DNA of 64,000 nt, taken from Hortaea werneckii (taxonomy: Eukaryota > Ascomycota > Dothideomycetes > Mycosphaerellales > Teratosphaeriaceae). Made by a program: the position numbers and the translations under genes. Under the pieces are notes generated by a model. That model did no database searches and was not told the DNA's origin. It was given only the letters and a program-made list of their open reading frames with translations. The stretch is taken from NCBI GenBank assembly GCA_037044905.1, contig JBAOKB010000173.1, forward strand, positions 558,001 through 622,000, written 5' to 3'. Numbering within the stretch: position 1 is the first letter of the stretch; the number at the start of each line of letters is the position of its first letter. Positions 55,166 through 64,000 of the stretch are shown one piece after another.

Positions 55166-56333
55166 TTACTCCAATCTTGACCCCATGTGCTCTTGATCAT
55201 CCGCGACAAGTTCAAAGCAGTGCTGTGCATCCGCTACCTTAAGCTCGTTTCTTAGTCTTTTCCCCAGGGTGGTGACAAGGGTATTGAGAACTCCGAACTG
55301 CAGATGGCCCGCTATCCCATCAAGCATTCTGGATGACGCTATGTCATAGTAGGCCAACGCCACGGCCAAACGATCAATTTCGTCGCTGTAATCATCTGGA
55401 CCGAGCTGCGAGCGCAAGACCTCGTCTTTGAACCTGGCCCTGTCACGTGGGAGGCCTTTCATGTCCTTGGCATGTAAAGTGTCGTAAAACTCAGAAACCC
55501 GCTTGATATGGCGCAGGCGCTTAAGACGAGCCCTCACTTCTCCAGCTATCGAGGACATCGACTGGGTCTGGTAGGTAATTGGCTTGTGCATTTCACAGTC
55601 GACAAGCAGCAATACGCGCTGCCTCTCTTTTGCATGCAGTTCTTCGATGAAGGTTGCGACAACGAAGCTGACTTCTCTGAAAAGCCGAGTCGAGGCGCGA
55701 GACGAAAGTGTCTTGGAGACAATACTTTGCAACTCTTCGGTCAAAAAGCAAAGGTGCGCGTCCAAGAAATTTTCCACAAGTTGGCGCCATGTGCTAACAA
55801 GATGCTTGGCGAGTTTTTGGCTATCCTGAAGCGGCGACGCCACGCTCGGCTCACCAGCAAGTATAGCTCTCACATCATCTAGGGTGAGCGGGACACGGCA
55901 TGGTTGATTGGACGTCGTATGAGTCTCGGGGTGGTCATGGCGCCTGGATGGTGTTTGCAAGGTGATCCTTCTCGGCACTGGTAATGGTGAACCGTCGTCA
56001 GCCTTGCGTTTCTTCGATGGTGTTTCGCATAATGCGCGCCGGAGTGGGTTACTGATGTCAACATCTTCATCATCTTCCGTATCCAATTCATTTGCCTCTG
56101 CGATGCACTTTGGAGTACCAAGGTCTATCTGGCGCTTGCTTTGCTCTAGCTGAGCCTTGAAACCAAAAAAAAAGCCCTCTGTACTTTTTGCCGAAGGTAC
56201 AATCTCCTTGATTGCCCTCTAGAAGATCAAGGATGGCGGTTTCTACACCGTGCACCTCGGAAAGTACAGTACAGCAGTGCGACTGTGGACGCTCCGGGAT
56301 CTGCTCGATGGGACTGTCGCTGCAATCATGCAT
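55166..56333 (-). pseudogene. Headless dynamin-related protein (stalk + GED), one frameshift
   Basis: The main frame (56166-55166) encodes a disordered acidic part with a nuclear-type run SKKRKADD, then a helical region resembling the dynamin stalk: ITYQTQSMSSIAGEVRARL, then RVSEFYDTLHA. A GTPase effector domain follows: DDYSDEIDRLAVALAYYDIA, FGVLNTLVTTLGKRLRNEL and CFELVADDQEH. No GTPase motifs (GDQSSGKS, DVPG, TKPD) occur. The preceding 170 bases are open from the ATG at 56333 (MHDCSDSPIEQIPERPQ) in the next frame, and the two join if one base is lost from the A9 run at 56166-56174 (plus strand). The result would be a 388-aa stalk/GED protein. The homopolymer makes an assembly error plausible, so the gene may be intact. 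Confidence 0.6.
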
Positions 56334-57305
56334 GGTGGTGTTTGCCCTGTTCGAAAGAGCTTTCGCTGGATTCTTTGTCTCAGAGACGCTGTGGTGATTG
56401 AATGTTGTGGCCTTCGAGCTGGTATTAGTTCGGCCGGAAGGACCGTGTGAGATGGTTGTGACTTATTGCATGAAAGCTAGTGTGACACAGCTTGAACCAG
56501 AATATCGCATGCAAAGACAGGCTCACAGAAAGGTATTGGTGCGTGAGGATGCTAAGGTGGTCTTGAGAGGAAGGCCCGTTGGAAGATTTTGTGGCTTTTT
56601 AAAAGACCGCAGCGAGTCTTATTGCGAGGGAAAAGAATGGTAACCCGCCGGGAGAGGAGCCAGAAAGCTGCAGCTTCATCAGATTCGGTCTTTCGCTTAC
56701 CGCTACAAGTAGAGACTGAAATGTGAGCTATCACCAGTCTGTATTCATATGGTGACACAAGCGTCAAAGGGAGATGCACAGTTCGTTTATGGCGCGGATT
56801 GCCAAGAGGGCAAAGGCCTATATGCAGATATCCTTACCACGACGGGCTGACGTCCCCCATCCGCCTTGACAGCCAACTTACCGTGAGCGTATTTTCGAGT
56901 ACCGTGAGCAGAGCGTGGAAAGGCGGGCCAAAACCTTGACTCTTGGCTTTGTGACAGATCTCATACATTTGGTTCCGTCACACAAAGCGCCATCCTCACC
57001 TTTTTCCCGTTTCTTGTATCGCCTCTTGAACGCCTTAAGTCTTCTAGCGAGCCTGTAGAAGCCTTGTGAAGGTACAAACTCTTTGCTGTCATCGCGTCGT
57101 GCAAGCCTGACTGGACGACTGAAAATATGTACGTGCTGTTGTAGCTTCCATTTCCGCTCAGGGCGTCGCGGGTCTTTCAAGTGATGCATGCCAGGGTTGC
57201 CAGGTAGAAACCCTGCTCGCCCCGGTGGCGCCTGCCACGCGGATTGGCTGAGTCGCGTGGAGAAATTGTAGGAGGTACAGTAGTATTGGAATCTATATGT
57301 CGAAA
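56334..57305. other. No gene seen
   Basis: Short frames on both strands without motifs. The deduced minus-strand frame of the stalk/GED gene stays open to about 56466 but has no ATG there. Confidence 0.35.
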
Positions 57306-57506
57306 GTGTTTTGTCCTTTCCAACACCTCGTCTTTAAGAACCTGGCCTCCCGGCTTTCGCATGTGGGCTGCCTTGAGGCGGCCCGGTCACTCGGCCACTT
57401 CGGGTACCTTCTATAGTCGGACCTGGCTCAGATTTCCCGTCCAGAATCTCCGGAATTGAGCTCGACGGCTCCACCGAAAAGCCAAGCTACCCTCGCGGGA
57501 GGCGCC
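57306..57506 (+). repeat. Diverged direct repeat, copy A
   Basis: About 200 bp sharing long blocks with 58318-58500, for example TTGTCCTTTCCAAC, CACTCGGCC, TACCTTCTATAGTCGGACC and GCCAAGCTACCC in the same order and orientation. The copies lie about 1 kb apart and flank the transposase remnant. Confidence 0.8.
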
Positions 57507-57683
57507 GCAATCTCACCGGTCCGTGGGGGGGCTGAGTTTTTGTAGGGGGAGCTTAGTTTATCATCCTATACGTACAGACATTAAGGCATAGATTGATACT
57601 TGTTACTGCAAAATGGACCAAGATAGTCTGAACAGTCGTATGAACCGGGTCTTGTACTTGAATGGGGCTTTTGCTGGGACTAG

Positions 57684-58097
57684 TTGGTATGGAAATATGT
57701 GCGGCTACAAGTCAGAAGGTGTGTTCAGTGGGTCCAGGGGCTGCTTCAAAAGCTTCAAGATCAATCACGGATACAGAGCGCTATGGATATCCACGCGATT
57801 ATTGATCCACCTGACGAGGTGGTCGAGGACTCTCACGAAGCCTCCTTCGAAGCTATAGCGCAGCAATTTGACCCAGTGGTTGAAGAGGAATCTGATGATG
57901 AGGGGATGGAGCAAATACCGAGAGTCACGCCTTTTGAAGCTGTTCAGTTGCTTCGCCGGCTACGACTCCATGAAGAACAATCGACTGATAGCAGTGGTGA
58001 CTGGCTTAAAGGTCTTGATCAGTATGAGAAGGTGATTCAGAAGCGCCATCAAGACTCTCTACAGCAAGGCCGAATAGATAGATATTTCATCACGTGA
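57684..58097 (+). mobile_element. Pogo/Fot1-type transposase C-terminal remnant
   Basis: An open frame of 137 codons reads a basic-helical start (LLQKLQDQSRIQSAMDIHAI), an acidic part (VVEEESDDEGMEQIPRVTPF), then EAVQLLRRLRLHEEQ, EKVIQKRHQDSLQQGRIDRY and FIT. This order (E/D patch, TP-x-E-A helix, LxxLExxIxK, Q-rich end) matches the tail of Fot1/Pogo-class DDE transposases. The DDE catalytic core and the N-terminal DNA-binding part are absent. Only a dead 3' fragment remains. It lies between two diverged direct repeats. Confidence 0.6.
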
Positions 58098-58317
58098 TTC
58101 TTGATGTAGTGATAATCACTCCATAGCAATCGACTGAGCTTAATTTTTGTGATGCTTATAGCGAGTCTCGACTGTACACAGTACATACTATGTAGTTATA
58201 CCAACGGTACTATAATTCGTAAAACCAGTACTGTCGCACCTCCGAGGTTCCGCTTCATCACCAAAATTGGCGTGTACCACGGAACACGCGCCTCATACAC
58301 GAACCTCTATGTACATA

Positions 58318-58500
58318 GTATTTCGTCCTTTCCAACGCATCGTCTTTCAATACCCTGTGTAGGGCTGCCTTGAAGCGGGAGGTCACTCGGCCGCTTCAGG
58401 TACCTTCTATAGTCGGACCGGGCTGATATTCCCCTACAAAATCTCCATGATCTTGCTCGGCTCCCCCACCGAAAGCCAAGCTACCCCCGCTGGAGGTGCC
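58318..58500 (+). repeat. Diverged direct repeat, copy B
   Basis: Partner of 57306-57506. Its last 20 bp overlap the 3' end of the CWC22 pseudogene. Copy B is slightly shorter through small deletions. Confidence 0.8.
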
Positions 58501-61110
58501 GTACGTTAAAGCAGAAGTATGAAGATGGAATGTTACTCGTGTCCAATTGGTGAGTTAGAACAATGAGTTGAACACACATTATTCCGCCACTACATCCATC
58601 CATCAACCCTCTTCTGCTAGGATGAAGATGGCTCCAGTCCTCTTTCGGACCCTTTTCCTTGGCTTTAGGCGCTTGCCCCTCACCGTTAGTCTTCGGACGC
58701 GGTCCACGTTTCTTCTTTGGTGGCGTGCTAGAAGACGCTTCAGGCGAGCTGGCATTCCGTCTGCGCTTATGCGCTTTGCGAGGCGGAGTAGAGCCAGCGT
58801 TAGACGCCTTCCGACGTCTTTGAGGAAAACGAGAGCGCGATGGTGAACGCAATCGAGAGGAGTAGTCGCTGCTATAGCTCCTTGCTGGCTTGCCTGTTCC
58901 TGCGCCGTTACGGCGTGGTGGTGACGCTGATCTTGTGAGCGAGCAGCCTCTTCTCCGTGAAGGTGATCGGGAGTGGACATCGGCTCTTCTGCCCTTGCAT
59001 TTGGCACCACGTTCGGAAATGGAGCATGAATCACCTTCTCTTCCTTGGCGGCGGATATCGAGACTGAAATCGTGACACTGATCGGTCGCTGTAGCTGGCA
59101 CTTCTTGTTTGTCTGCGTGGTGGCGAGTGTGTTCGCGAACGCGATCTAGAGTCGTATGACGAATCACGACCCCTCCGCTTGGGAGGCGGCGAGCGGCTAT
59201 CGTAGCTTTCGCTCCTGGCTTTGCTTTAGCGGGAAGGCGATCGAGAACGACTGTAGCTCGCGTTTCTTGCGTTGCGTCTGGGAGGTGTTCTGGACCGTCT
59301 CCTGTACCGTCTCCTGTACCGTCTCCTGTACCGGCTTCTGGAATCAGTTCGTGACCGGTTCGAGTAACTGCTGGAGCTGCTATAACTGGACACGCTCTCA
59401 CTACGGCTCCGGCTGCTGGGCGTGGGGCTGAGAGCGGCAACAGGCCGTGGAGCAGGCTTCGGTGCATTCTTCAACCATTCACGTACGCCCTCAGTCAGAA
59501 CACTCATGCCGATGGCAGTGACAAAGTTGATGCTGCGACCTGTGTTCTTCGGGTTGTCGGTAGGGAACATGCCGGCAAGGGTAGGTTAAAGTTCGTCGGC
59601 ACGCAAGCGACCAGTAAGATTCTTCATGCCGACGCACGTAGCTAGTCTCTCAATTACACGCTTGATGAAGATACTAGGGGACGATGTGGTATCATCCTCG
59701 TTGAGTTTGAAAGCACGAAGTGACTCCCAGTTGATGACATCGGAGGACAGTGGCCAAAGAATTGCGCGATGATGCCGAGACGGTTGGTTTCGTATCGATG
59801 GATCGTGTCCTAATATTTGGCGAACATTTCCTCGGTTAGCGAGCGCCACAGGCGACTGAGCTTGCAGAGCGTTCACCAATCAAGCCATCCTACTTGTGTG
59901 GTACGTGCGTTCCTGAGAGCGACACTCGATAATCATGGAAAGCAGCTCTTCTTCTTTGCTAGTGGGTAAGTTGATGCGCATCAGCTTGCGAGTAGCCTCT
60001 TCAGATCCGCCCGAAGATATGATTGTAAGGCATATCGACCGCCGCAGATTCACAAGGTCAGTGTAACGGCCTTCTCCGCCTGGTCCTCTTCTTCCTCGCT
60101 ACTCTCGTCAGAAGCGTATTCATGGTTCTCCTCCCTTCCTGAAACCTCGCCCAGGATCTCCGCTTTCGAGTTCCTAAAGGTCCTCGTTGGCCTCGAAGTC
60201 CGAATCGTAGTTGTGGATGTTGAGGCCATCTTCCGCTTGTATTTGATCATCTGGGCCAAGACGATGAGTGGTCTGATCTCTTCCTCTACAAGATCCAGTT
60301 CTCCTCTTATGGCCTGGTGATCCTTATACTTGTCTTTGCGAATCTTAAAAAGCACTTCGATCATGTACTGGGCGCTTTTATTAAAATCGGCTTTGTGAAG
60401 GATACTTCGGAATCAATCGTACATGGCCAGTGCGATTTGGCCGTGTATGTCCTCAGTAGGCATTCCCACTTCCTTCACCAGGCCGACAGCGATCTCCACA
60501 CTGTCATACGTCGGCTTGTGGAGAAGCAGCAGCAACATCTGGGCGGCTAGCATTTCGTGTGCTACCTGCTGGTTGATCAAGTGCGCAATTAAAGCTGTTC
60601 TGCTCAAACAGACAGCCTTTCCATTTCTCTTGAACGCCTCTTGAACTAGATCATCAACCCGTTGACCAGCAGCTCTCCAATCTGAGGCAGTTTCGTGTTG
60701 ACAACGGCAGCCGTGGCAGCCAGCACGGGCGAGAAAGGCAATGAAGCTGCTTGAGCCTTCATAATACTGGTGCAAAACAAGCCTCTCTCATTGAGTAGCT
60801 CGGGGACAATCTCATTGATATTGCTGACATTGCCCATGCTGATGAGGCCCCCGTTGATGCTCTTCTTCAGCGACCCCCACGCCATCCGCTGATATTCTTT
60901 GCTTAACTTGTACATGATCTTGGACTGTAACGCTTTAAGTTGGGCGGGCGGGATGTAGGTGCCGCCCGAGCTATGTTGAGCAGCTTGTCATACACCGCCT
61001 CAGCTGCTGCCTGTTTCTCCTCTGCCGACAGCGACCAACTAGTCTGAGCCTCACCCTCTCGCTGTTGCAGCTTCAGCTGGCGGGCGCGCTCGCGTGCCCG
61101 TTCGCGGTCA
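58481..61110 (-). pseudogene. CWC22: Pre-mRNA-splicing factor CWC22, heavily frameshifted copy
   Basis: From 61.1 kb downward, CWC22 is readable in order but in shifting frames: SWSLSAEEKQAAAEAVYDKL; GGTYIPPAQLKALQSKIMYK (MIF4G start); QAASLPFSPVLAATAAVVNT; SRTALIAHLINQQVAHEML; FRSILHKADFNKSAQYMIEV after a TGA at 60413-60415 where relatives have Arg; LVNLRRSICLTIISSGGSEE and MRINLPTSKEEELLSMIIE (MA3 domain); AFKLNEDDTTSSPSIFIKRV; MFPTDNPKNTGRSINFVTAI; then an SR-rich tail with a 12-bp tandem repeat (Arg/Tyr) at about 59293-59340. I count at least six frameshifts and one nonsense codon. CWC22 is a spliceosome and exon-junction-complex loading factor and is normally essential, so a functional copy must lie elsewhere. 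All domains are still present. Confidence 0.85.
59293..59340. repeat. 12-bp tandem repeat in SR tail
   Basis: Three to four copies of GTCTCCTGTACC, encoding Arg-Tyr-Arg-Arg units in the minus-strand SR region of the CWC22 copy. Confidence 0.85.
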
Positions 61111-61173
61111 GTGTCTTACGGCAAAGGAGCATTCCGGCGCGGTGGTGATCCCGAATACGAAGACAACCGACGC

Positions 61174-61733
61174 CTACATAGAGGTGGAGCGTCGCGGCGT
61201 GTTGAAGGCGAACACGAAGTCGGTGATCTCTCCACTAGCTGTTGTTCTCTTCGGGCCTGCTGTCACTAGCCTCGAGGGATGACAGACGAGCTTCGGACTG
61301 CATGGTGGTTGCCATCGCCCGGGCCAGGTCACGCGACGACGCCTCAAGTGATGATACGAGCCAGGGAGCAAAGACTCGGGATCTGGAGCTGGAGATTGCT
61401 ACGATACAAGATAGAATATCGCAAATCCAAGCAAGCTTTGTCGCAAGGATCATTACAAGAGTCATGAGATGGAAGTGCAGCCCTGGCTCTGCGTTCTTCT
61501 CCCGGGTGCTCAAGTCTAGAACCCAGGATTCATGAACCTCTCGTTCCAAGTTGTGCAGTAGAGCACTGGACCTTACCTTCTTGCTCGTTCCCCTGGCGGC
61601 CCTGGCGGGTGGACATAGTCTGCCTATCATCCATCGATAGTCGTGACATTACGCCAGCCCTTCCTCGCCTTCGCTGCTTTGGCATGTTGAGACATTGAGT
61701 AAGGAGAGAGGCATTGCGGAAAAGGTATAGCAA
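61174..61733 (-). pseudogene. Hypothetical small gene or decayed fragment
   Basis: The frame from the ATG at 61685 or from in-frame starts upstream reads MPKQRRRGRAGVMSRLSMDD to GNEQEG, followed by a good GTAAGG donor at about 61577. Further down, SRVFAPWLVSSLEASSRDL and ARAMATTMQSEARLSSLEA lead to a stop at 61235. These could be two exons of a basic then helical protein, but the acceptor is unclear and other frames compete. The family is unknown. Confidence 0.3.
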
Positions 61734-61748
61734 TGAGGCTACGCGATT

Positions 61749-62956
61749 TTAGCAAGAAAGAGGAACTTCTGAGGCGAAGACTCTCCTTCTCTTCCCGTTG
61801 CGGTACCCTTCTGCCCAACACTTCCTTTTGCGGTTCTCGTCCTCTTCGCGGCTTCTCAGTCTACCCCTTTCGGGACTTTCGCATGAAGAATCTGCGTCAA
61901 GGAAATCGTTCTCTCGCACCAGTTCCGTCTCAAATATCTCGTCGGCCTCGAAATCTCCCGTCACAGCACTATCCGCTCTGTCCTCTCGGGATTGAGAACG
62001 GTCTCTCTTTCGAGGACTCCCACTTTTGCTTCTTTTGGTGGGACTCGTGTTCCGGACCCAATCTTGGCGTTGTTTAGATATTTGTTCTGCATCCAGCCAC
62101 TGCGCTTCTCCCAAGCTTCCTCCGAGCTTCCTGCTTACCCTTTTCGCAAGAAAGGTTGTTTCGTATTTCCGGCATACCGAAAAGACAAATCTAGCCCAAG
62201 CGCAAGCTAGTGGTACATCTGCTAGTCCGCCTCTCAGGGGACGTCTGTGATGCAGACGTACCATTTTCTGCAGTGGAAGTATGAACAGGCTATGAAGCCG
62301 CCATTGTCCGTCAGGCATTTTCAGCGGGAATAGACAAAAGAAGCCGGAATCCCACAATCTGTGAAGCCCATCACTGAGAGAGATGAGATTTCCAGGCACT
62401 AACATCTCTTGTCCAATAGTGGCTGTTGCTCTTGTAACACCGGAAGTCCCCGCATAGTCAGACATGTTGTTGTCAGCCCACCATTCGAACTCAGTCTTTG
62501 GTATCAAGTGAGCCCTTTGCGTGAAATCTTCTCCTGTCATACAGCAATCCCCGTCTCGTTGGTCGTCTTTCTGTTCACCATTCCCGGGGATTGCGTGGGA
62601 CCAACTGATCGGCATAGTATCCGGGTTGTACTGCCATGAGCGGAAGCTTTGTAACGTAGCGTATGGGTCTTGTTCGTCCTGATTGTCCAGGTGATACCAG
62701 TTGTGAAGAAGCCCTTTCTTTCAATCGCAAGCGCGTAGCAGCCTTGCCAGGCCAGCCAGTAGTCGGCACAAGGTTGATGCTCGCTGTTTATCGAGCAGGT
62801 CGGCAGTGTGAAGAGGATGGACTGATTCGTATCGCGGTAGCCAGGATGGTGCAAGTGAACAAGAAGTGTCGGTGCAGAAACTCCGTCTCCGAGCTTTGGA
62901 AGACGATGGGCAGGCCGCGCAGCAACATCATCTACATGGTTTGCTAAATAAGTCAT
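61749..62956 (-). CDS. Fungal HNH-type endonuclease protein, one frameshift
   Basis: The ATG at 62956 starts MTYLANHVDDVAARPAHRL. VHLHHPGYRDTNQSILFTL and LAWQGCYALAIERKGFF follow, a region usual before fungal HNH domains. Near 62700 the frame shifts by one (homopolymer AAAGGG) to HNWYHLDNQDEQDPYA and MPISWSHAIPGNG. The HNH core is intact: CCMTGEDFTQRAHLIPKTE with the first His, NLISLSDGLHRLWDSG with Asn and the second His, then MPDGQWRLHSLF. The C-terminal third is charged with SP/RS motifs (SPTKRSKSGSPRKRDRSQS) and ends at 61749. HNH proteins of this type are abundant in fungi and cut DNA or have unknown roles. Without the shift the protein would be about 402 aa. Confidence 0.75.
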
Positions 62957-63716
62957 CCCAAGCGGCTGTCGACATGATACTGGGCGAGCCGTCCGATTTC
63001 TTTAGGGAAAGTGACTTCGGTGTGCGTACACAGGATGTTTACGATTCGTTACTAAGCGAATCGTTTCCACAACAGCTTCTCGGCGACCTCCGCCCCCGGA
63101 TGGCGCCAATGACGTCAATGCCAAATCTCGGCGTCCTTGCATTGCTATGACCCTTATTACCTATGTACCTGAGTAGTGAGGTAGGCATAGTACGCACGGC
63201 TACAGGTCCAGCAGGTCAAAAGATACCTACATAAGGTATATAGTATACCTTACTAAGTTCAGGAACAGGTAAGTGGAGTGTATGAAGGCAGATCGGAGCT
63301 TGTTGGCTCGGCTTGGCTCTGCCAGGGCCTCCGGTGAGCCGAGCTGTAAATTACAGTAGCCCATCCTCGCCACCCACGCCAGTGCAGTATTATTGTACCG
63401 GGAGGAAGGGTAGGTTTCGAGTCGGTTCGCTGCCTGGGTAGGTATTTTGCGAGATCAGTACCCTTCCTGTTTTGATTCTTGAGACTTCGCAGGAAAGGCA
63501 ACGGCTCAAAGTAGCCTGGACACCTTTGCCAAAGAGACTGTACCACTACAGCGTTCCTCCTGCACTGGTGTCAGCTCGCTTCGCTAATGCACACAAGAGA
63601 ACAGCTGCCTCACCGTCGCCAAAGCGATCTACCGTATTAGCAACCTCCTGCCACCAGACATACTAAAGCCCATATTTTGAGTCTGGTGTTGACCGTTCTT
63701 TACCAGATTGCCTGCG
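62957..63716. other. Intergenic, AT-rich in part, with a small inverted repeat
   Basis: This is the divergent promoter region between the HNH gene and the last gene. It contains a perfect 9/3/9 inverted repeat at 63232-63252. Confidence 0.4.
63232..63252. repeat. Perfect 9-3-9 inverted repeat
   Basis: TAAGGTATA, spacer TAG, TATACCTTA: perfectly complementary arms in an AT-rich intergenic region. It could be a binding site or chance. Confidence 0.85.
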
Positions 63717-64000
63717 ATGTATTGCGATCCCAAGGAGCCACGCACTTCTCATGCTCCACAATCCTTCCCTTTCCTTGAGCTGCCGCTTGAGCTACGCCAA
63801 ATGGTCTACAGCGATATACCGAATCTACTTGCAGTCTCACGCGCGATCCACGACGAAGCAATGGATACGATACGGGACGTCCCCGTTGAAATGAACATCA
63901 ACGTTGGCAGCGAGCATCTGCCTATATTTGCAGGGCCTACTAATTATCGCCACCGGTTTGAGGCAATCTGCAACGGCAAACAAAGACTGTACTTCGAAAG
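63717..64000 (+). CDS. F-box/2EXR-like fungal protein, N-terminal part (runs off the window)
   Basis: Open from the ATG at 63717 to the end of the window (94 codons). It reads MYCDPKEPRTSHAPQSFPFL, then ELPLELRQMVYSDI, which matches the opening helix of fungal F-box and 2EXR-type domains (F..LP.ELR..IY). LLAVSRAIHDEAMDTI follows, again typical. F-box proteins recruit substrates to SCF ubiquitin ligases; the related 2EXR families are uncharacterised. The class cannot be decided from the visible part. Confidence 0.65.
   Translation, partial: MYCDPKEPRTSHAPQSFPFLELPLELRQMVYSDIPNLLAVSRAIHDEAMDTIRDVPVEMNINVGSEHLPIFAGPTNYRHRFEAICNGKQRLYFE

Noticed and set aside
1..64000. CRISPR array, rRNA, bacterial operons, or a secondary-metabolite gene cluster
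   Set aside because: No direct-repeat/spacer pattern, no rRNA motifs, no operon structure, and no PKS, NRPS, terpene-synthase or P450 signatures were found.

Overview
The window reads as nuclear DNA of a filamentous ascomycete (Pezizomycotina). The evidence is short spliceosomal introns (mostly 46-150 nt, GTANGT-type donors, YAG acceptors), non-operonic genes on both strands, and fungus-expanded families: a dynamin-like GTPase, an OTT_1508-type deaminase, a large protein with a HicA-like C-terminal module, kinesin-light-chain-type TPRs, a fungal HNH nuclease and Pogo/Fot1 and Ty3/gypsy debris. I cannot name the genus.

Layout. 0-6 kb: a RecQ-like helicase relic, an intact four-exon dynamin-family gene (-), an intact OTT_1508-type deaminase (+) and a hypothetical gene broken by a stop. 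6-9 kb: mostly non-coding or decayed. 9-11 kb: a dipeptidyl-peptidase III gene (-) with its metal site intact but its N-terminus missing or frameshifted. 11.7-13.5 kb: an intact 567-codon gene with the HicA-like module. 13.9-20.1 kb: several decayed coding stretches, mainly on the minus strand. 22.3-23.7 kb: a probable three-exon gene of no known family. 24-32 kb: small hypothetical genes, a decayed TPR gene and long microsatellites. 33-36 kb: a gypsy integrase relic and a three-exon gene with an in-frame TAA. 39-46 kb: a half-zinc-cluster protein and two damaged Msp1-like AAA ATPase copies. 46.8-49.7 kb: two intact genes, one of them a protein kinase with an FHA-like N-terminal region. 50-58 kb: a gene with one TAG, a truncated bHLH factor beside a possible LTR, a dynamin stalk/GED protein with no GTPase domain, and a Pogo transposase C-terminus between two diverged direct repeats. 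58.5-61.1 kb: a CWC22 splicing-factor pseudogene. 61.7-63 kb: an HNH-nuclease gene with one frameshift. 63.7 kb to the end: the start of an F-box-like gene.

The main theme is gene decay. Intact genes are separated by recognisable genes carrying one to many frameshifts and stops, several of which look like C-to-T changes (CAG or TGG to TAG, CGA to TGA). This could be real pseudogenisation, including light RIP in duplicated copies, or uncorrected long-read indels for genes with a single lesion. The best intact loci are dynamin, the deaminase, the HicA-like protein, the 290-aa protein at 46.8 kb and the kinase. Several families present (dynamin, deaminase, HicA-like, NLR-type TPR, HNH, FHA kinase) occur in conflict or immunity systems elsewhere. 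A defence-like accessory neighbourhood is a possible inference, but nothing in the sequence proves the genes act together.
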